The notes: generated from the letters alone by a model not told the origin. Positions 23,611 to 32,670 are shown, counted from the stretch's first letter. The stretch is DNA of 45,518 bases from OLB6 sp964493635 (GCA_964493635.1 CAZBOW010000015.1:1-45518), one strand, 5' to 3'. A program made the numbers and translations.

Positions 23611-26055
23611 TTACTCGACGATGACCTTCGCAACCTGCGTCGACATTCCTTGCTCGATCACGAGCACGTACACGCCGGAGGCCAAACGCGCACCAGCGAG
23701 GTCCCGGCCATTCCAGCGGACTTCACCAACACCGCTCAAGGACACCATACGGTTGCCTACCACGGAGTGAACGTGAACGGTAAGGGGCTCTGGATTTGCG
23801 ACGCGAATCGTTAGTTCGTCGCGCATCGGGTTGGGCGACACCTGCAAGCCCGCAATCACGGTAAGGTCCTCATCCACCGATGAGAGAACGCCGTCGCGTT
23901 TGAGCGCAACGCGTACCTGGCCAGCCGTGGTTTCCATCACGACGGTTGCCTCACCGTCGCTGTCCTGCACCGATGTAATACATACGCGAACGTTCTGTCC
24001 AGCCGTACCCTCGATGGGCAGCGTGACACCATCGGCCAGCGCGTAGGAGGCTGCGGCAGCACCCTCGAAGGTGACCGCCGTCACACGGTAGCTGGGGCAG
24101 GGAACCGCGGCCATCGTCACGCACTTTGTAGGTCCGAGTTGCACGGGGAAGGACACAGTGTCTGCCAACGATCGTGCGACTTCCTCGCCGGTGGCCGAAA
24201 CTGCCAGACTCAGGGTACCACTAGCCTCGGCAAACTCTACGGTCGCCGTCTGACTGCCAGCACCGGAAGCATTGAACGTGATGGTGGCATCCACAGCCGC
24301 ACCAGGTTCCAACGACAGTGGGAACGTCACCCCGGTGAGGGCAGCGGCTCCAGCTGGGCTGATCGTAGCGCCCGTGACGGTGATGGCGGTACCTCCAGTG
24401 TTCCGAAGAAGTCCGGTGATGGTTGTGTCCACAACATCGCACATCGGAATCGTGCCAAGATCAAGCGCATCGACACTCAGGGCAAAGACGCCCGGACCGG
24501 CAACATCCGACACCGTTACCTCGACCTCGTTGCTCGCCACGGTAGCGCATTGGTTGATCACGTTCACATAGTACGTGCCGGCGTCGTCCTTGCTAGCAGC
24601 GGCCTTGGCGTAGATAGCCTTTGTTGCGCCAGCGATCGCTGTACCATTGCGATACCACTGATACGTGAGGCCCACACCCGCTGCCGTTACACTCAGCACC
24701 AGATCCTGTCCCGTGGTCAGGTTGGCCCGGCGTGGCTGCAGGTTGATGGTCGGGCCCGTAATGACTTCGATCGTAACACCATCGGAGAGCGCTGCAGGTG
24801 GGCAAGCCCCCTGCACCCGACAACGATAGGTCCCCTTCTGCTGGATGCTGATTCCTTGGATCGTGTACGTTGCCTCGTTTGCACCGTCGATGTCCACGCC
24901 ATTGCGTGTCCACTGATAGAACAGGTCCGAACCGGTGGCTGTTACCGACAGCGTTACCGTCTGATCCTGACATACCGTATCACCGACTGGTTGGCTGGTG
25001 ATTTCCGGCGGCGTATTTACGGTAAGGGTCACTTCATCGGACGTCACCGTTTGATTACACGATGTGGCTTCACAGACGTAGGTACCGGCATCGGCGGCCG
25101 TGGCTCCCACAATACGTAGGATGCCCGTGGTGGCGCCAGCAATTGTTTGACCGTCCTTCTTCCATGCATAGATCACGTCGCTGCCGTTGGCACCGGCAAC
25201 GATTTGGGCCGTAGAGCCCACGCAGACTTCGGTGTTCTGCGGTTGGGTCACGAAGGAGGGGCCAGCCAAGATGCTGAACGTATTCGTCGTAGCCAGCACA
25301 TCGCCATTCGAGGCATCCACCAGTCGCATTCGGTACGTACTCGACGGTGTGAGGCTGGTAGGAATGGTGTAGACAAACTGCCCGGCATCCCCTGCCACTG
25401 AGGAGACCGCCGTGGTGATCGTTGTGAAGTTGTCGGACGAAATCTCGACACGCATGTTCGAGATACCGGTTTGCGTCCAGGTTAGCGTCACCGATGCGCC
25501 TTGACAGTACGTCCCACCAGTTGGCGCGGTGATCGTTGCGCCGTTGACCGAGATGCTGACGGTTTTGGTGTTCCAGATCTCTCCACCGCTCGTACCGTCG
25601 CCATTGACCGCATTTCCGGCAATCGCCACGGTGTAGACGCCGTGTGTGTTGGGTGCCGTCCACGAAAAGGCGAAATCAGCGCCATCGTTAGCATCGAACA
25701 ATTTCGTCTGCGTGTGAGCTAACTGCGTGCCGGTTGTAGAGATGCCGTTCCCCGCCTGGAATGTTCCGGAGACAGCGTTCGCTGGGGACAGGATGGCTAG
25801 GTTAAACCCGGCACCCAGCACAGTGGCCGTGGTATTGGCTACACGCACCGTGAAGTTGCCCGTAGCGCCAGCCTTGAGAGATCCTGGACCTGTGAGCGTC
25901 AGTTCGGTGCTAGACGTAGCGGTTCCGCCATGACAGCCGATACCACCACAGCCATTCTGGTACTGGCCTGTGATGCCATTGGATCGGGCCATGAGCGTGC
26001 CGGTGCCCGCCATGAGGGCAATCGCAGTGACTGCCAATAGGAAACGAACGAGCAT
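23611..26055 (-). CDS. Secreted multi-Ig-domain protein with Cx4CH motif and T9SS-type C-terminal sorting domain
   Basis: 814 aa. ATG 26055 has AAGGAG 6 nt upstream and starts a signal peptide (MLVRFLLAVTAIALMAG). Just after cleavage is GCGGIGCHGGT, then a Reeler-like/choice-of-anchor V beta-sandwich (~45-170). Next come an Ig-like fold with ITAPTGGTYCQG, three Ig-like domains each with paired Cys and a DAGTY or QKGTY motif, and an ASPM/CHU-type sandwich (DLGTIPMCDVVDTTITG). The last ~85 residues are a type A sorting domain: VSPNPMRDELTI, then LASGVYVLVI and a VAKVIVE end. It is expected to cross the outer membrane by the type IX system and stay on the surface. Ligand unknown. The frame extends upstream of 26055 without homology. 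Confidence 0.9.
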   Translation of the reverse strand: MLVRFLLAVTAIALMAGTGTLMARSNGITGQYQNGCGGIGCHGGTATSSTELTLTGPGSLKAGATGNFTVRVANTTATVLGAGFNLAILSPANAVSGTFQAGNGISTTGTQLAHTQTKLFDANDGADFAFSWTAPNTHGVYTVAIAGNAVNGDGTSGGEIWNTKTVSISVNGATITAPTGGTYCQGASVTLTWTQTGISNMRVEISSDNFTTITTAVSSVAGDAGQFVYTIPTSLTPSSTYRMRLVDASNGDVLATTNTFSILAGPSFVTQPQNTEVCVGSTAQIVAGANGSDVIYAWKKDGQTIAGATTGILRIVGATAADAGTYVCEATSCNQTVTSDEVTLTVNTPPEITSQPVGDTVCQDQTVTLSVTATGSDLFYQWTRNGVDIDGANEATYTIQGISIQQKGTYRCRVQGACPPAALSDGVTIEVITGPTINLQPRRANLTTGQDLVLSVTAAGVGLTYQWYRNGTAIAGATKAIYAKAAASKDDAGTYYVNVINQCATVASNEVEVTVSDVAGPGVFALSVDALDLGTIPMCDVVDTTITGLLRNTGGTAITVTGATISPAGAAALTGVTFPLSLEPGAAVDATITFNASGAGSQTATVEFAEASGTLSLAVSATGEEVARSLADTVSFPVQLGPTKCVTMAAVPCPSYRVTAVTFEGAAAASYALADGVTLPIEGTAGQNVRVCITSVQDSDGEATVVMETTAGQVRVALKRDGVLSSVDEDLTVIAGLQVSPNPMRDELTIRVANPEPLTVHVHSVVGNRMVSLSGVGEVRWNGRDLAGARLASGVYVLVIEQGMSTQVAKVIVE

Positions 26056-26088
26056 TGAGAACTCCTTAGTAGATGTGTACAGCTTCGT

Positions 26089-26119
26089 CAAGATTACGAA
26101 ACCGTTATGGCGAGGCAAA
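26089..26119 (-). promoter_or_regulatory. Bacteroidota-type promoter (TTTG-N19-TAATCTTG)
   Basis: On the minus strand TTTG (26119-26116) is followed by exactly 19 nt and TAATCTTG (26096-26089), one mismatch from TAnnTTTG. Predicted transcription start is near 26082, giving a leader of about 27 nt that contains the AAGGAG of the T9SS-type gene. This is the best-formed promoter in the window. Confidence 0.6.
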
Positions 26120-26157
26120 GTTTCAGGCGAACATTTTCGACCTGACGATGTCGGATA

Positions 26158-26200
26158 AACGGAAGAAGGCCAACGGCTTGGTGCCATTGGCCTTCCGTAT
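26158..26200 (-). terminator. Probable intrinsic terminator after the YceI gene
   Basis: Inverted repeat about 23 nt beyond the YceI stop: 26159-26176 pairs with 26184-26198, with one mismatch and a 3-nt bulge, around a 7-nt loop. On the minus strand it is followed by GTTTAT, a weak T-run. It separates YceI from the T9SS-type gene, which has its own promoter. Confidence 0.6.
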
Positions 26201-26220
26201 TCGATCGCGATTTGTCGGTA

Positions 26221-26871
26221 TTAGTCGACGTTGGCGAAGAAGCTCGTCTTGATGTCGATCGTCTTGCCCACCTTTGTTCCGATCACATCACCTTTTCCCT
26301 TGACGCCAAAGTCGGCCAGGGCAACAGTGAAGTTGGCTGTAATCATCGCAAGGTTACCGGAAGCACGCTTTGCCGTTTCCGCCGAGGCCGGGATCCACGT
26401 AATCACCACATCAGCGGTAAGGGGCTTGGTTACACCATGCATGGTGAAGGTTCCAACGGCCTTGGCCGTGGCAACGTACCGACCATCCTGAAGCGTTGCC
26501 TTCACATTCGTGAGGCTCTTAAAGATGGCGCTGATGGTGGGGAACTTCTCAGCATCCAGCCATGTGCTGCTGTACATGTGCTCATCGCGTTTTGCGATGG
26601 CCGTCTTCATCGACAGGACTTGAACGGTGAACTCCCCCTTCGTCATCTCAAGGTTGGTTGGGTCCAGTTGGAACCGTCCGGTGACGTCATCGGCCGTACC
26701 GTGGATCTCCTCCACCGGCATTACACTATGGAAGGTGATGCTGTTCTTGCCCACAGCATTGTTGAGCGAGTAGGACTCAGCCTTGCCCTTAACGTTCGGG
26801 AAGCCCGTACCGGCGATGGCAGTAACGACAGCCAGCGAAGAGAGGATCAGGACATGTGCGATGCGATTCAT
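26221..26871 (-). CDS. Periplasmic YceI-family lipid-binding-type protein
   Basis: 216 aa with a signal peptide (1-21, ending AIAG). The YceI lipocalin-like barrel is shown by ITFHSVMPVEEIHGTADDV, the SMKT...RDEHMYSSTWLDAEKFPTISAIFKS segment split here as SMKT and WLDAEKFPTISAIF, and GTFTMHGVTKPLTADV. Members bind polyprenoid or amphiphilic molecules; the ligand here is unknown. AAAGGG precedes the ATG. It lies 45 bp after the cysteine desulfurase stop and has a terminator behind it. Confidence 0.9.
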   Translation of the reverse strand: MNRIAHVLILSSLAVVTAIAGTGFPNVKGKAESYSLNNAVGKNSITFHSVMPVEEIHGTADDVTGRFQLDPTNLEMTKGEFTVQVLSMKTAIAKRDEHMYSSTWLDAEKFPTISAIFKSLTNVKATLQDGRYVATAKAVGTFTMHGVTKPLTADVVITWIPASAETAKRASGNLAMITANFTVALADFGVKGKGDVIGTKVGKTIDIKTSFFANVD

Positions 26872-26915
26872 CGTAGAACCCTTTAAGAATGGTAGAACTG
26901 GAGAAACATGAACGA

Positions 26916-28213
26916 CTAATTGTGTGTTGTCACACGCAATTTACGCATCACGTCGGTAATAATTGCAACAGCCTGATCAATTTCATCCTCTGTTGTGCCC
27001 TTTCCCACGGAGCAACGAACAGCCGCCTTGGCTTCTGACCGATCCCGACCCAGGGCCAGCAGGACGTGCGATGCCTGCAGACTCCCCGAAACACACGCAC
27101 TACCGTTCGAGACCGCCACACCCCGCATGTCGAGCATCTGCAGGATTGCCTCTCCATCCAGATCTGAGGCATCCTCGAAGGAGACATTCAAAATGTGCGG
27201 TGCTCGGTGATCCACCGGAGTATTGATACGCACCTGTGGGATGCCATGACGAAGACCGTCTTCGAGTCGATCAATCATGCGCCGCATTCTTCGCGTACTC
27301 TCGTCCATCTCCTGTACGGCATACCGTGCTGCGTGCTGCAATCCAACAATCAACGCCACCGGCTCGGTTCCCGCCCTTCGATTCCGCTCCTGTCCCCCAC
27401 CCTGTTGGTGGGCTTTGAAATCGATTCCCTTCCGGATAAACAAGGCCCCCACCCCCTTCGGTCCGTTGATCTTATGTCCCGACACGGCTGCAAAATCAAC
27501 GCCCAGGTCGGACAGATGCACTGGAATCTTCCCAAACGACTGCACAACATCAGTGTGGAGCAAGGCATCCGGAATGCATGCTCGGATCTCGGAAAGGGGC
27601 TGAACGGTGCCGGTTTCGTTGTTGACGTGCATCACACAGACCAGCTGCCGATCTCGGTTGAAGGTGGACACCTCATCCAATCGAANNNNNNNNNNNNNNN
27701 NNNNNNNNNNNNNNNNNNNNNNNNNNNNNNNNNNNNNNNNNNNNNNNNNNNNNNNNNNNNNNNNNNNNNNNNNNNNNNNNNNNNNATCACACAGACCAGC
27801 TGCCGATCTCGGTTGAAGGTGGACACCTCATCCAATCGAACCCGACCCGTAGAATCAACGCCAATCTCAGACACTCCAATACCCAAGCGTTCCATGGCTT
27901 GAGCGGGATGAATCACCGCATGGTGTTCAATGGCCGAGTAGGCAATGTGGTCTACCAAGGCAGACTCCATCGCACAGCTATGAATCACGGCGTTGTTTGA
28001 CTCCGTTCCGCCGCTGGTGAAGATCACTTCGGCGGGATGTGCACCAAGCAGGTGAGCCACTTCGGCGCGGGCATCTTCGATCGCCAGTCGTGCTTGCCGG
28101 CCGGACAAGTAGATGCTGGATGCATTACCGTAGTGTTCGCGAAGCCACGGGAGCATTGCTTCCAGAACCCGTTCATCGATGGGAGTGGTGGCACTGTGGT
28201 CAAGATAGATCAT
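26916..28213 (-). CDS. Cysteine desulfurase (NifS/IscS family), interrupted by an assembly gap
   Basis: PLP enzyme that takes sulfur from cysteine for Fe-S clusters or thiolation. As written it is broken by 100 N. Removing the Ns and one copy of the duplicated 55 bp (155 bases) brings both parts into one frame of 380 residues, so the gene is intact in the organism. Motifs: YLDHSATTP (3-11), SGGTESNN (67-74), EHHAV (96-100), NNETG (146-150), PLP lysine K196 in SGHKINGPKG, and catalytic Cys in NGSACVSG. ATG 28213 is 23 nt after the transporter stop; a TTG nine codons upstream is less likely. The short SACVSG loop suggests the NifS-like class. No iscU or sufU gene is adjacent. Confidence 0.92.
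27631..27840. other. Assembly gap: 100 N flanked by exact 55-bp duplicate
   Basis: Bases 27631-27685 and 27786-27840 are identical over 55 bp, separated by exactly 100 N. A 55-bp overlap is what two de Bruijn contigs built with k=55 would share at their ends, so the join is best read as an unmerged overlap rather than missing sequence. Confidence 0.95.
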
Positions 28214-28236
28214 GGGTCGAGGTACATCATGTTGAT

Positions 28237-29190
28237 TCAAACGTGATCGTCTGGAATCATACGTTCAAGTAGACGTCGAAATGGCGTAAACATCACCAGA
28301 ACAAGGACAACCGTCACGAGGTTGAAGATTAGATGTCCGTGCGCCAGCTGCATCGCTTCAGTGCCAGGAAGAAGGTGCAGCAGCTCGGCAAACCAGCGCA
28401 CAACGGGCATAAACACCACTACCCCAACAACGTTGAAGGCGATGTGCGCCCACGCAGTGCGCTTTGCCGGTTTCGACATGCCACGCGAAGCAATCCATGT
28501 GGTGGCACAGGTTCCGGCATTGGACCCCATGATGATACCCAATCCCGCTTCAAACGACAGGACGTGACTCTGCACCAACACCACGGCAAGTCCCGTGGAG
28601 ACGGAACTCGACTGGATGAGGGCTGTAAGCACCATCCCAATCATCACAAATGAATATGGGTCATCAAACCGACGAAGAATCGACATGGCCGCATCCAATT
28701 GGGCCAGAGGCTCCAGCGCGGCGGCAATCACGTTCAACCCAAAAAACACAAATCCGAACGTAAAGATGAGTCTCCCCGCATGCTTTGCCTTACCCGGCAG
28801 AAGTGTGATCAGGAAGCCCAGTGCTAGCAAGTACGTACCCCAATCAATCGCGCGCAGCGCAACCAGCTGACTGGTAACTGTTGTACCGATGTTTGCCCCT
28901 AGGATCACCGGAATCGCCTTGATGAAGGTTAGGACACCCGACTCCACCAGCGTAAGCAGCACCACCGACACCGACGTGCTGGATTGCACGAGGGCTGTCG
29001 ATACGGCTCCGGTGAGCACGCCCCGCATCCGCGAAGCGGTGAGCTGAGCAAAAACGCGTTGCGTCCGTTCACCCGACACGCGAGTGACCTCACGGGTGAA
29101 CTGCTCAAGACCATAGAGGAACAAGCCGATACCGGCAATGGCCGCACCAACGATGCGGAGCACATCAACGTAGCTGCCGTACTCACTCAT
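28237..29190 (-). CDS. Na+/phosphate cotransporter family protein without PhoU domain
   Basis: 317 aa inner-membrane protein with about 8 hydrophobic segments. The two inverted repeats carry the family signatures VQSSTSVSV (~68-76) and IQSSSVSTG (~195-203), each followed by a GANIGTT or GSNAGTC motif. The C-terminal PhoU-like domain found in many bacterial members is absent; the protein ends soon after the last membrane segment with RRLLERMIPDDHV. It probably moves phosphate or another anion with sodium. Its ATG overlaps the stop of the small upstream gene (ATGA). Confidence 0.9.
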   Translation of the reverse strand: MSEYGSYVDVLRIVGAAIAGIGLFLYGLEQFTREVTRVSGERTQRVFAQLTASRMRGVLTGAVSTALVQSSTSVSVVLLTLVESGVLTFIKAIPVILGANIGTTVTSQLVALRAIDWGTYLLALGFLITLLPGKAKHAGRLIFTFGFVFFGLNVIAAALEPLAQLDAAMSILRRFDDPYSFVMIGMVLTALIQSSSVSTGLAVVLVQSHVLSFEAGLGIIMGSNAGTCATTWIASRGMSKPAKRTAWAHIAFNVVGVVVFMPVVRWFAELLHLLPGTEAMQLAHGHLIFNLVTVVLVLVMFTPFRRLLERMIPDDHV

Positions 29191-29444
29191 GAAGCACGCC
29201 CAAGCCCCTTGTACAGATCGAATTTGGCCGAGTACAGTACGATGTTCAGGTCGGCATCACGCAGGGTACCACCCGATGGCGAGTAGAAGAACTCAGCGCG
29301 TGTATCTGTCGGCTCCTTGGCCAGCTGGCCCTGGCCGTCCACATAGAACGTTAGCCTTCGGTACCCCAGAATCTCGTCGGCTTGAGCCGCCTGCTCCAGC
29401 AGATGTTCCGGACTGTACACGTAGAGGTCGGTTGACGCGTCCAT
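29187..29444 (-). CDS. Small conserved-looking protein of unknown function
   Basis: 85 aa, soluble, no leader. Starts MDASTDLYVYSPEHLLEQA and has a mixed alpha/beta pattern with acidic charge. I do not recognise a family. The coding case rests on its ATGA overlap with the transporter gene, its position right after the divergent secA promoter region, and protein-like composition. The frame is open further upstream to 29591, but that would overlap secA. GAAGGG precedes the chosen ATG. Confidence 0.65.
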   Translation of the reverse strand: MDASTDLYVYSPEHLLEQAAQADEILGYRRLTFYVDGQGQLAKEPTDTRAEFFYSPSGGTLRDADLNIVLYSAKFDLYKGLGRAS

Positions 29445-29484
29445 AGGCCCTTCGTAAGGAGGTTTTTTCTGTGAGTATGCCCTC

Positions 29485-29501
29485 AAATTACGGTAATTTT
29501 G
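29485..29501 (+). promoter_or_regulatory. Palindromic -7 region between divergent secA and transporter operons
   Basis: AAATTAC-G-GTAATTT is a perfect 15-bp inverted repeat (29485-29499). Its right half belongs to TAATTTTG (29494-29501), an exact TAnnTTTG about 37 nt before the secA ATG. Its left half gives TAATTTGA on the other strand, about 40 nt before the small gene. It may be a two-way promoter or a repressor site. Confidence 0.4.
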
Positions 29502-29538
29502 GCCCCTTGATTGTTTTTCACGTGAACACCGAACCTGC

Positions 29539-32500
29539 ATGCTAAAAGCTCTCAGTAAGATCTTCGGATCGAAGTCGGACAAGGATGTCAAAGTGATTCA
29601 GCCCCTTGTCGCCGAGATCAACACCCACTTCGCCCAGTTAGCGTCGATTACCAACGACGACCTCCGAGCAAAAACCGACGAATTCCGCGAACGCATCAAT
29701 GCTGTTGTTTTGGAATTGCGGCAGGAGGTGGAGCGCATTCAAGAACAGCTCAAAACCGACACGGAGATCTCGCACGAAGACCGCTCCCACCTCTACGCCC
29801 GCCTCGAAGAACTCGATCGCGAACAGTACGAGGAGATTCAGGCAACCCTCGACGACATCCTGCCGGAGGCCTTTGCCGTGGTAAAGGAAACCTGCCGACG
29901 CTTGGTTGGTCATACCTACGACGTGGTTGGCCACTCCACCACCTGGGACATGGTACCCTACGATGTTCAGCTGATTGGTGGCATTGTGCTTCACCAGGGG
30001 AAGATCGCTGAGATGGCCACGGGCGAAGGAAAGACGCTCGTGGCAACGCTGCCACTGTACCTCAATGCTCTGGCCGGCCGTGGCGTGCACCTTGTAACCG
30101 TCAACGATTACCTCGCCCGTCGTGACCGCGAATGGATGAAGCCCATTTTCGACATGCTGGGCGTAAGCACCGGCTGTATTCAGTCGAACATGCAGCCGCA
30201 GCAGCGCAAGGTGGAATACGCCGCCGACATTACGTACGGAACAAACAATGAGTTTGGCTTCGATTACCTGCGCGATAACATGGTCAACGATGCCAACGAC
30301 ATGGTTCAACGGCCACACTGGTTTGCAGTTGTGGACGAGGTCGACTCGGTGTTGATCGACGAGGCGCGTACTCCCCTGATCATCTCCGGCCCGGTTGCTA
30401 GCGGCAATACGGAGCGAGCGTTTGTGGAGATGAATCCTCGCGTGAAGCGTCTGGTGGACACGCAGTCGAAGTACGTCAACACGATTGTGGCCGATGCCGA
30501 GCGTTTGCTGCAGGCCGAGGGAAAAGAGCAGCGCGAGCAGGCAGGTGTGAACCTCCTGCGCGCACATCGTGGCATGCCGAAGCACAGCCGCTTGATGAAG
30601 TTGCTTCAGGATCCCAGCGCAAACAAGCTCATGCGTGAAACGGAGTTGGAGTACCTCAAAGAACAGGGTCGACGGATGTCGATCATTGATGAGGAGCTCT
30701 ACTTTACGATTGATGAGCGGAACCACCAGATCGACATTTCGGAGAAGGGCCGTGAACTCCTGGCTACCCAACAGGAGGATCCGAACATGTTTGTCATCCC
30801 TGACATCGCCACGGAAATGAGTGCTCTGGAGGGCGATGCAACCATTGGTGATGAAGACAAAACGTTGCGCAAAGATGCCCTCATGCGCGAGTTCTCGGAC
30901 CGTAGCGACCGGATTCACACCATCAATCAGTTGCTTCGGGCCTACACCTTGTATTCCATCGACGACGAATACGTGGTTCAAGATGGCAAGATCAAGATTG
31001 TCGACGAACACACGGGACGTATTCTGGAAGGACGGCGGTACTCTGATGGACTCCATCAGGCGATCGAAGCCAAGGAAGGTGTTCGTGTTGAACAGGATAC
31101 GCAAACGTTTGCAACAGTAACACTGCAGAACTACTTCCGCTTGTACCACAAATTGGCTGGTATGACCGGTACGGCCGAGACGGAAGCTGCCGAGTTCTGG
31201 GAAATCTACAAGCTGGATGTGGTGGTGATCCCCACCAATCGATCCATTGTGCGCGACGACCGCGACGACCTTATCTATCGCACCAAGCGCGAAAAGTACA
31301 ATGCTGTCATCGAGGCCATTCAGGAGCACATCGCAGCTGGCAGAGCGGTTTTGGTGGGTACCACCAGCGTGGAAGTCTCCGAGTTGCTCAGCAAGATGCT
31401 CAAGCGGACGGGGCTGAAGCACAATGTCCTGAATGCCAAGCAACACCAGCGCGAGGCCGAGATTGTCTCGAACGCTGGCTTGGTGGGCTCGGTGACCATC
31501 GCCACAAACATGGCAGGCCGTGGCACGGACATCAAGCTGGCGCCGGACGTCAAGCAGAACGGTGGATTGGTAATTATCGGTACCGAGCGCCATGACTCTC
31601 GTCGAATCGATCGTCAGTTACGAGGTCGCGCCGGTCGCCAGGGCGACCCCGGCATCTCGCAATTCTTCCTTTCGCTCGAAGACGATCTGATGCGCCTATT
31701 CCAGGGTGAGCGCATCGCCAACATCATGCAGCGACTCAAGGTCCCCGAGGGCGAACCGATTCAGGCTGGCATGGTTACCAAGAGCGTCGAGAATGCTCAA
31801 AAGAAGGTCGAAGGCAACAACTTCTCGATCCGAAAACGACTGCTCGAGTACGACAACGTGATGAATCAGCAGCGTGAAGTCGTCTACGATCGCCGCCGCC
31901 ATGCCTTGTATGGCGAACGCCTGCGTCCGGAGATTCTGGAGTTTGTGAAGGGGCTTGCCGCACGGTGGTACGCCGAGTTCCACGAAACGGGCGATGCCGT
32001 CGGATTTAAGAATCAGGTTCGTTCTACCCTGCTGTGCGAACCAGCATTTGCTGATAGCGACTTTGCCTCGCTGACGCAGGACCAGGTCATCGAAGCAGTC
32101 CACGAAGCTGCCACCGAATTCTACGATCGCAAAGAAGAGACCTTTGGTACAGAATTCATGATGGCACTGGAGCGGTACGCCTGGCTGACGTCGGTGGACG
32201 AACAGTGGCGCGAGCATCTGCGCAGCATGGACGACATGAAAGAAGGCATCTACATGCGTGCCTACGGCCAGAAGGACCCGCTTCTGGAGTACAAGCGTGA
32301 AGCCTATTCCATGTTCCAGGAGCTGATCGAGGAGATCAATCAGGCGATCGTTCATACGGCCTTCAAGTACTTCCCTCAGGTGCAGCCATCGCCACAGGCT
32401 AGCCGTCCAACTCAACGACCGGCAGAGCGACCGGCAGAGCGACCGGCAGCCGACACCTCGCAAGCAGCTGTGGCCGCCGCCGTTCCAGCCATGCGTTCCA

Positions 32501-32670
32501 ACGTGACGACCACCAGCCGACTGCAGTTCAGCAATGCTACGCCGTCAGCCTCGGTGTCTGCTGCTCGCAGCGCTGATGCCGACATCAGTCGCAACGACCC
32601 CTGTCCCTGCGGATCCGGTAAGAAGTACAAGAAGTGCCACGGTGCCCCGGGCGGAGTGCCGCAAGGGTAG
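29539..32670 (+). CDS. secA: Preprotein translocase ATPase SecA
   Basis: 1043 aa motor driving proteins through SecYEG. Walker A ATGEGKT is at 160-166, the DEAD-like box VDEVDSVLIDEARTPLII near 274, NMAGRGTD near 655, and the second helicase domain ends RQLRGRAGRQGDPG. The last residues bind zinc (DPCPCGSGKKYKKCHG). Compared with E. coli there is an extra coiled segment at ~55-105 and ~12 residues before DVQLIGG, typical of Bacteroidota-type SecA. A low-complexity linker at ~950-1020 contains a 12-bp repeat array. No Shine-Dalgarno precedes ATG 29539. Long minus-strand frames over it are shadows. Confidence 0.98.
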   Translation: MLKALSKIFGSKSDKDVKVIQPLVAEINTHFAQLASITNDDLRAKTDEFRERINAVVLELRQEVERIQEQLKTDTEISHEDRSHLYARLEELDREQYEEIQATLDDILPEAFAVVKETCRRLVGHTYDVVGHSTTWDMVPYDVQLIGGIVLHQGKIAEMATGEGKTLVATLPLYLNALAGRGVHLVTVNDYLARRDREWMKPIFDMLGVSTGCIQSNMQPQQRKVEYAADITYGTNNEFGFDYLRDNMVNDANDMVQRPHWFAVVDEVDSVLIDEARTPLIISGPVASGNTERAFVEMNPRVKRLVDTQSKYVNTIVADAERLLQAEGKEQREQAGVNLLRAHRGMPKHSRLMKLLQDPSANKLMRETELEYLKEQGRRMSIIDEELYFTIDERNHQIDISEKGRELLATQQEDPNMFVIPDIATEMSALEGDATIGDEDKTLRKDALMREFSDRSDRIHTINQLLRAYTLYSIDDEYVVQDGKIKIVDEHTGRILEGRRYSDGLHQAIEAKEGVRVEQDTQTFATVTLQNYFRLYHKLAGMTGTAETEAAEFWEIYKLDVVVIPTNRSIVRDDRDDLIYRTKREKYNAVIEAIQEHIAAGRAVLVGTTSVEVSELLSKMLKRTGLKHNVLNAKQHQREAEIVSNAGLVGSVTIATNMAGRGTDIKLAPDVKQNGGLVIIGTERHDSRRIDRQLRGRAGRQGDPGISQFFLSLEDDLMRLFQGERIANIMQRLKVPEGEPIQAGMVTKSVENAQKKVEGNNFSIRKRLLEYDNVMNQQREVVYDRRRHALYGERLRPEILEFVKGLAARWYAEFHETGDAVGFKNQVRSTLLCEPAFADSDFASLTQDQVIEAVHEAATEFYDRKEETFGTEFMMALERYAWLTSVDEQWREHLRSMDDMKEGIYMRAYGQKDPLLEYKREAYSMFQELIEEINQAIVHTAFKYFPQVQPSPQASRPTQRPAERPAERPAADTSQAAVAAAVPAMRSNVTTTSRLQFSNATPSASVSAARSADADISRNDPCPCGSGKKYKKCHGAPGGVPQG
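32416..32449 (+). repeat. 12-bp tandem repeat (2.8 units) in the SecA linker
   Basis: Copies of cgaccggcagag encode Arg-Pro-Ala-Glu repeats in the flexible linker before the SecA zinc tail. Confidence 0.9.

Noticed and set aside
26916..28213. Cysteine desulfurase as a frameshifted pseudogene
   Set aside because: The break is explained by the 55-bp duplicated contig ends; the repaired frame is intact.
29638..31593. 651-codon open frame on the minus strand
   Set aside because: Fully antisense to secA, which has every family motif; a result of codon bias.
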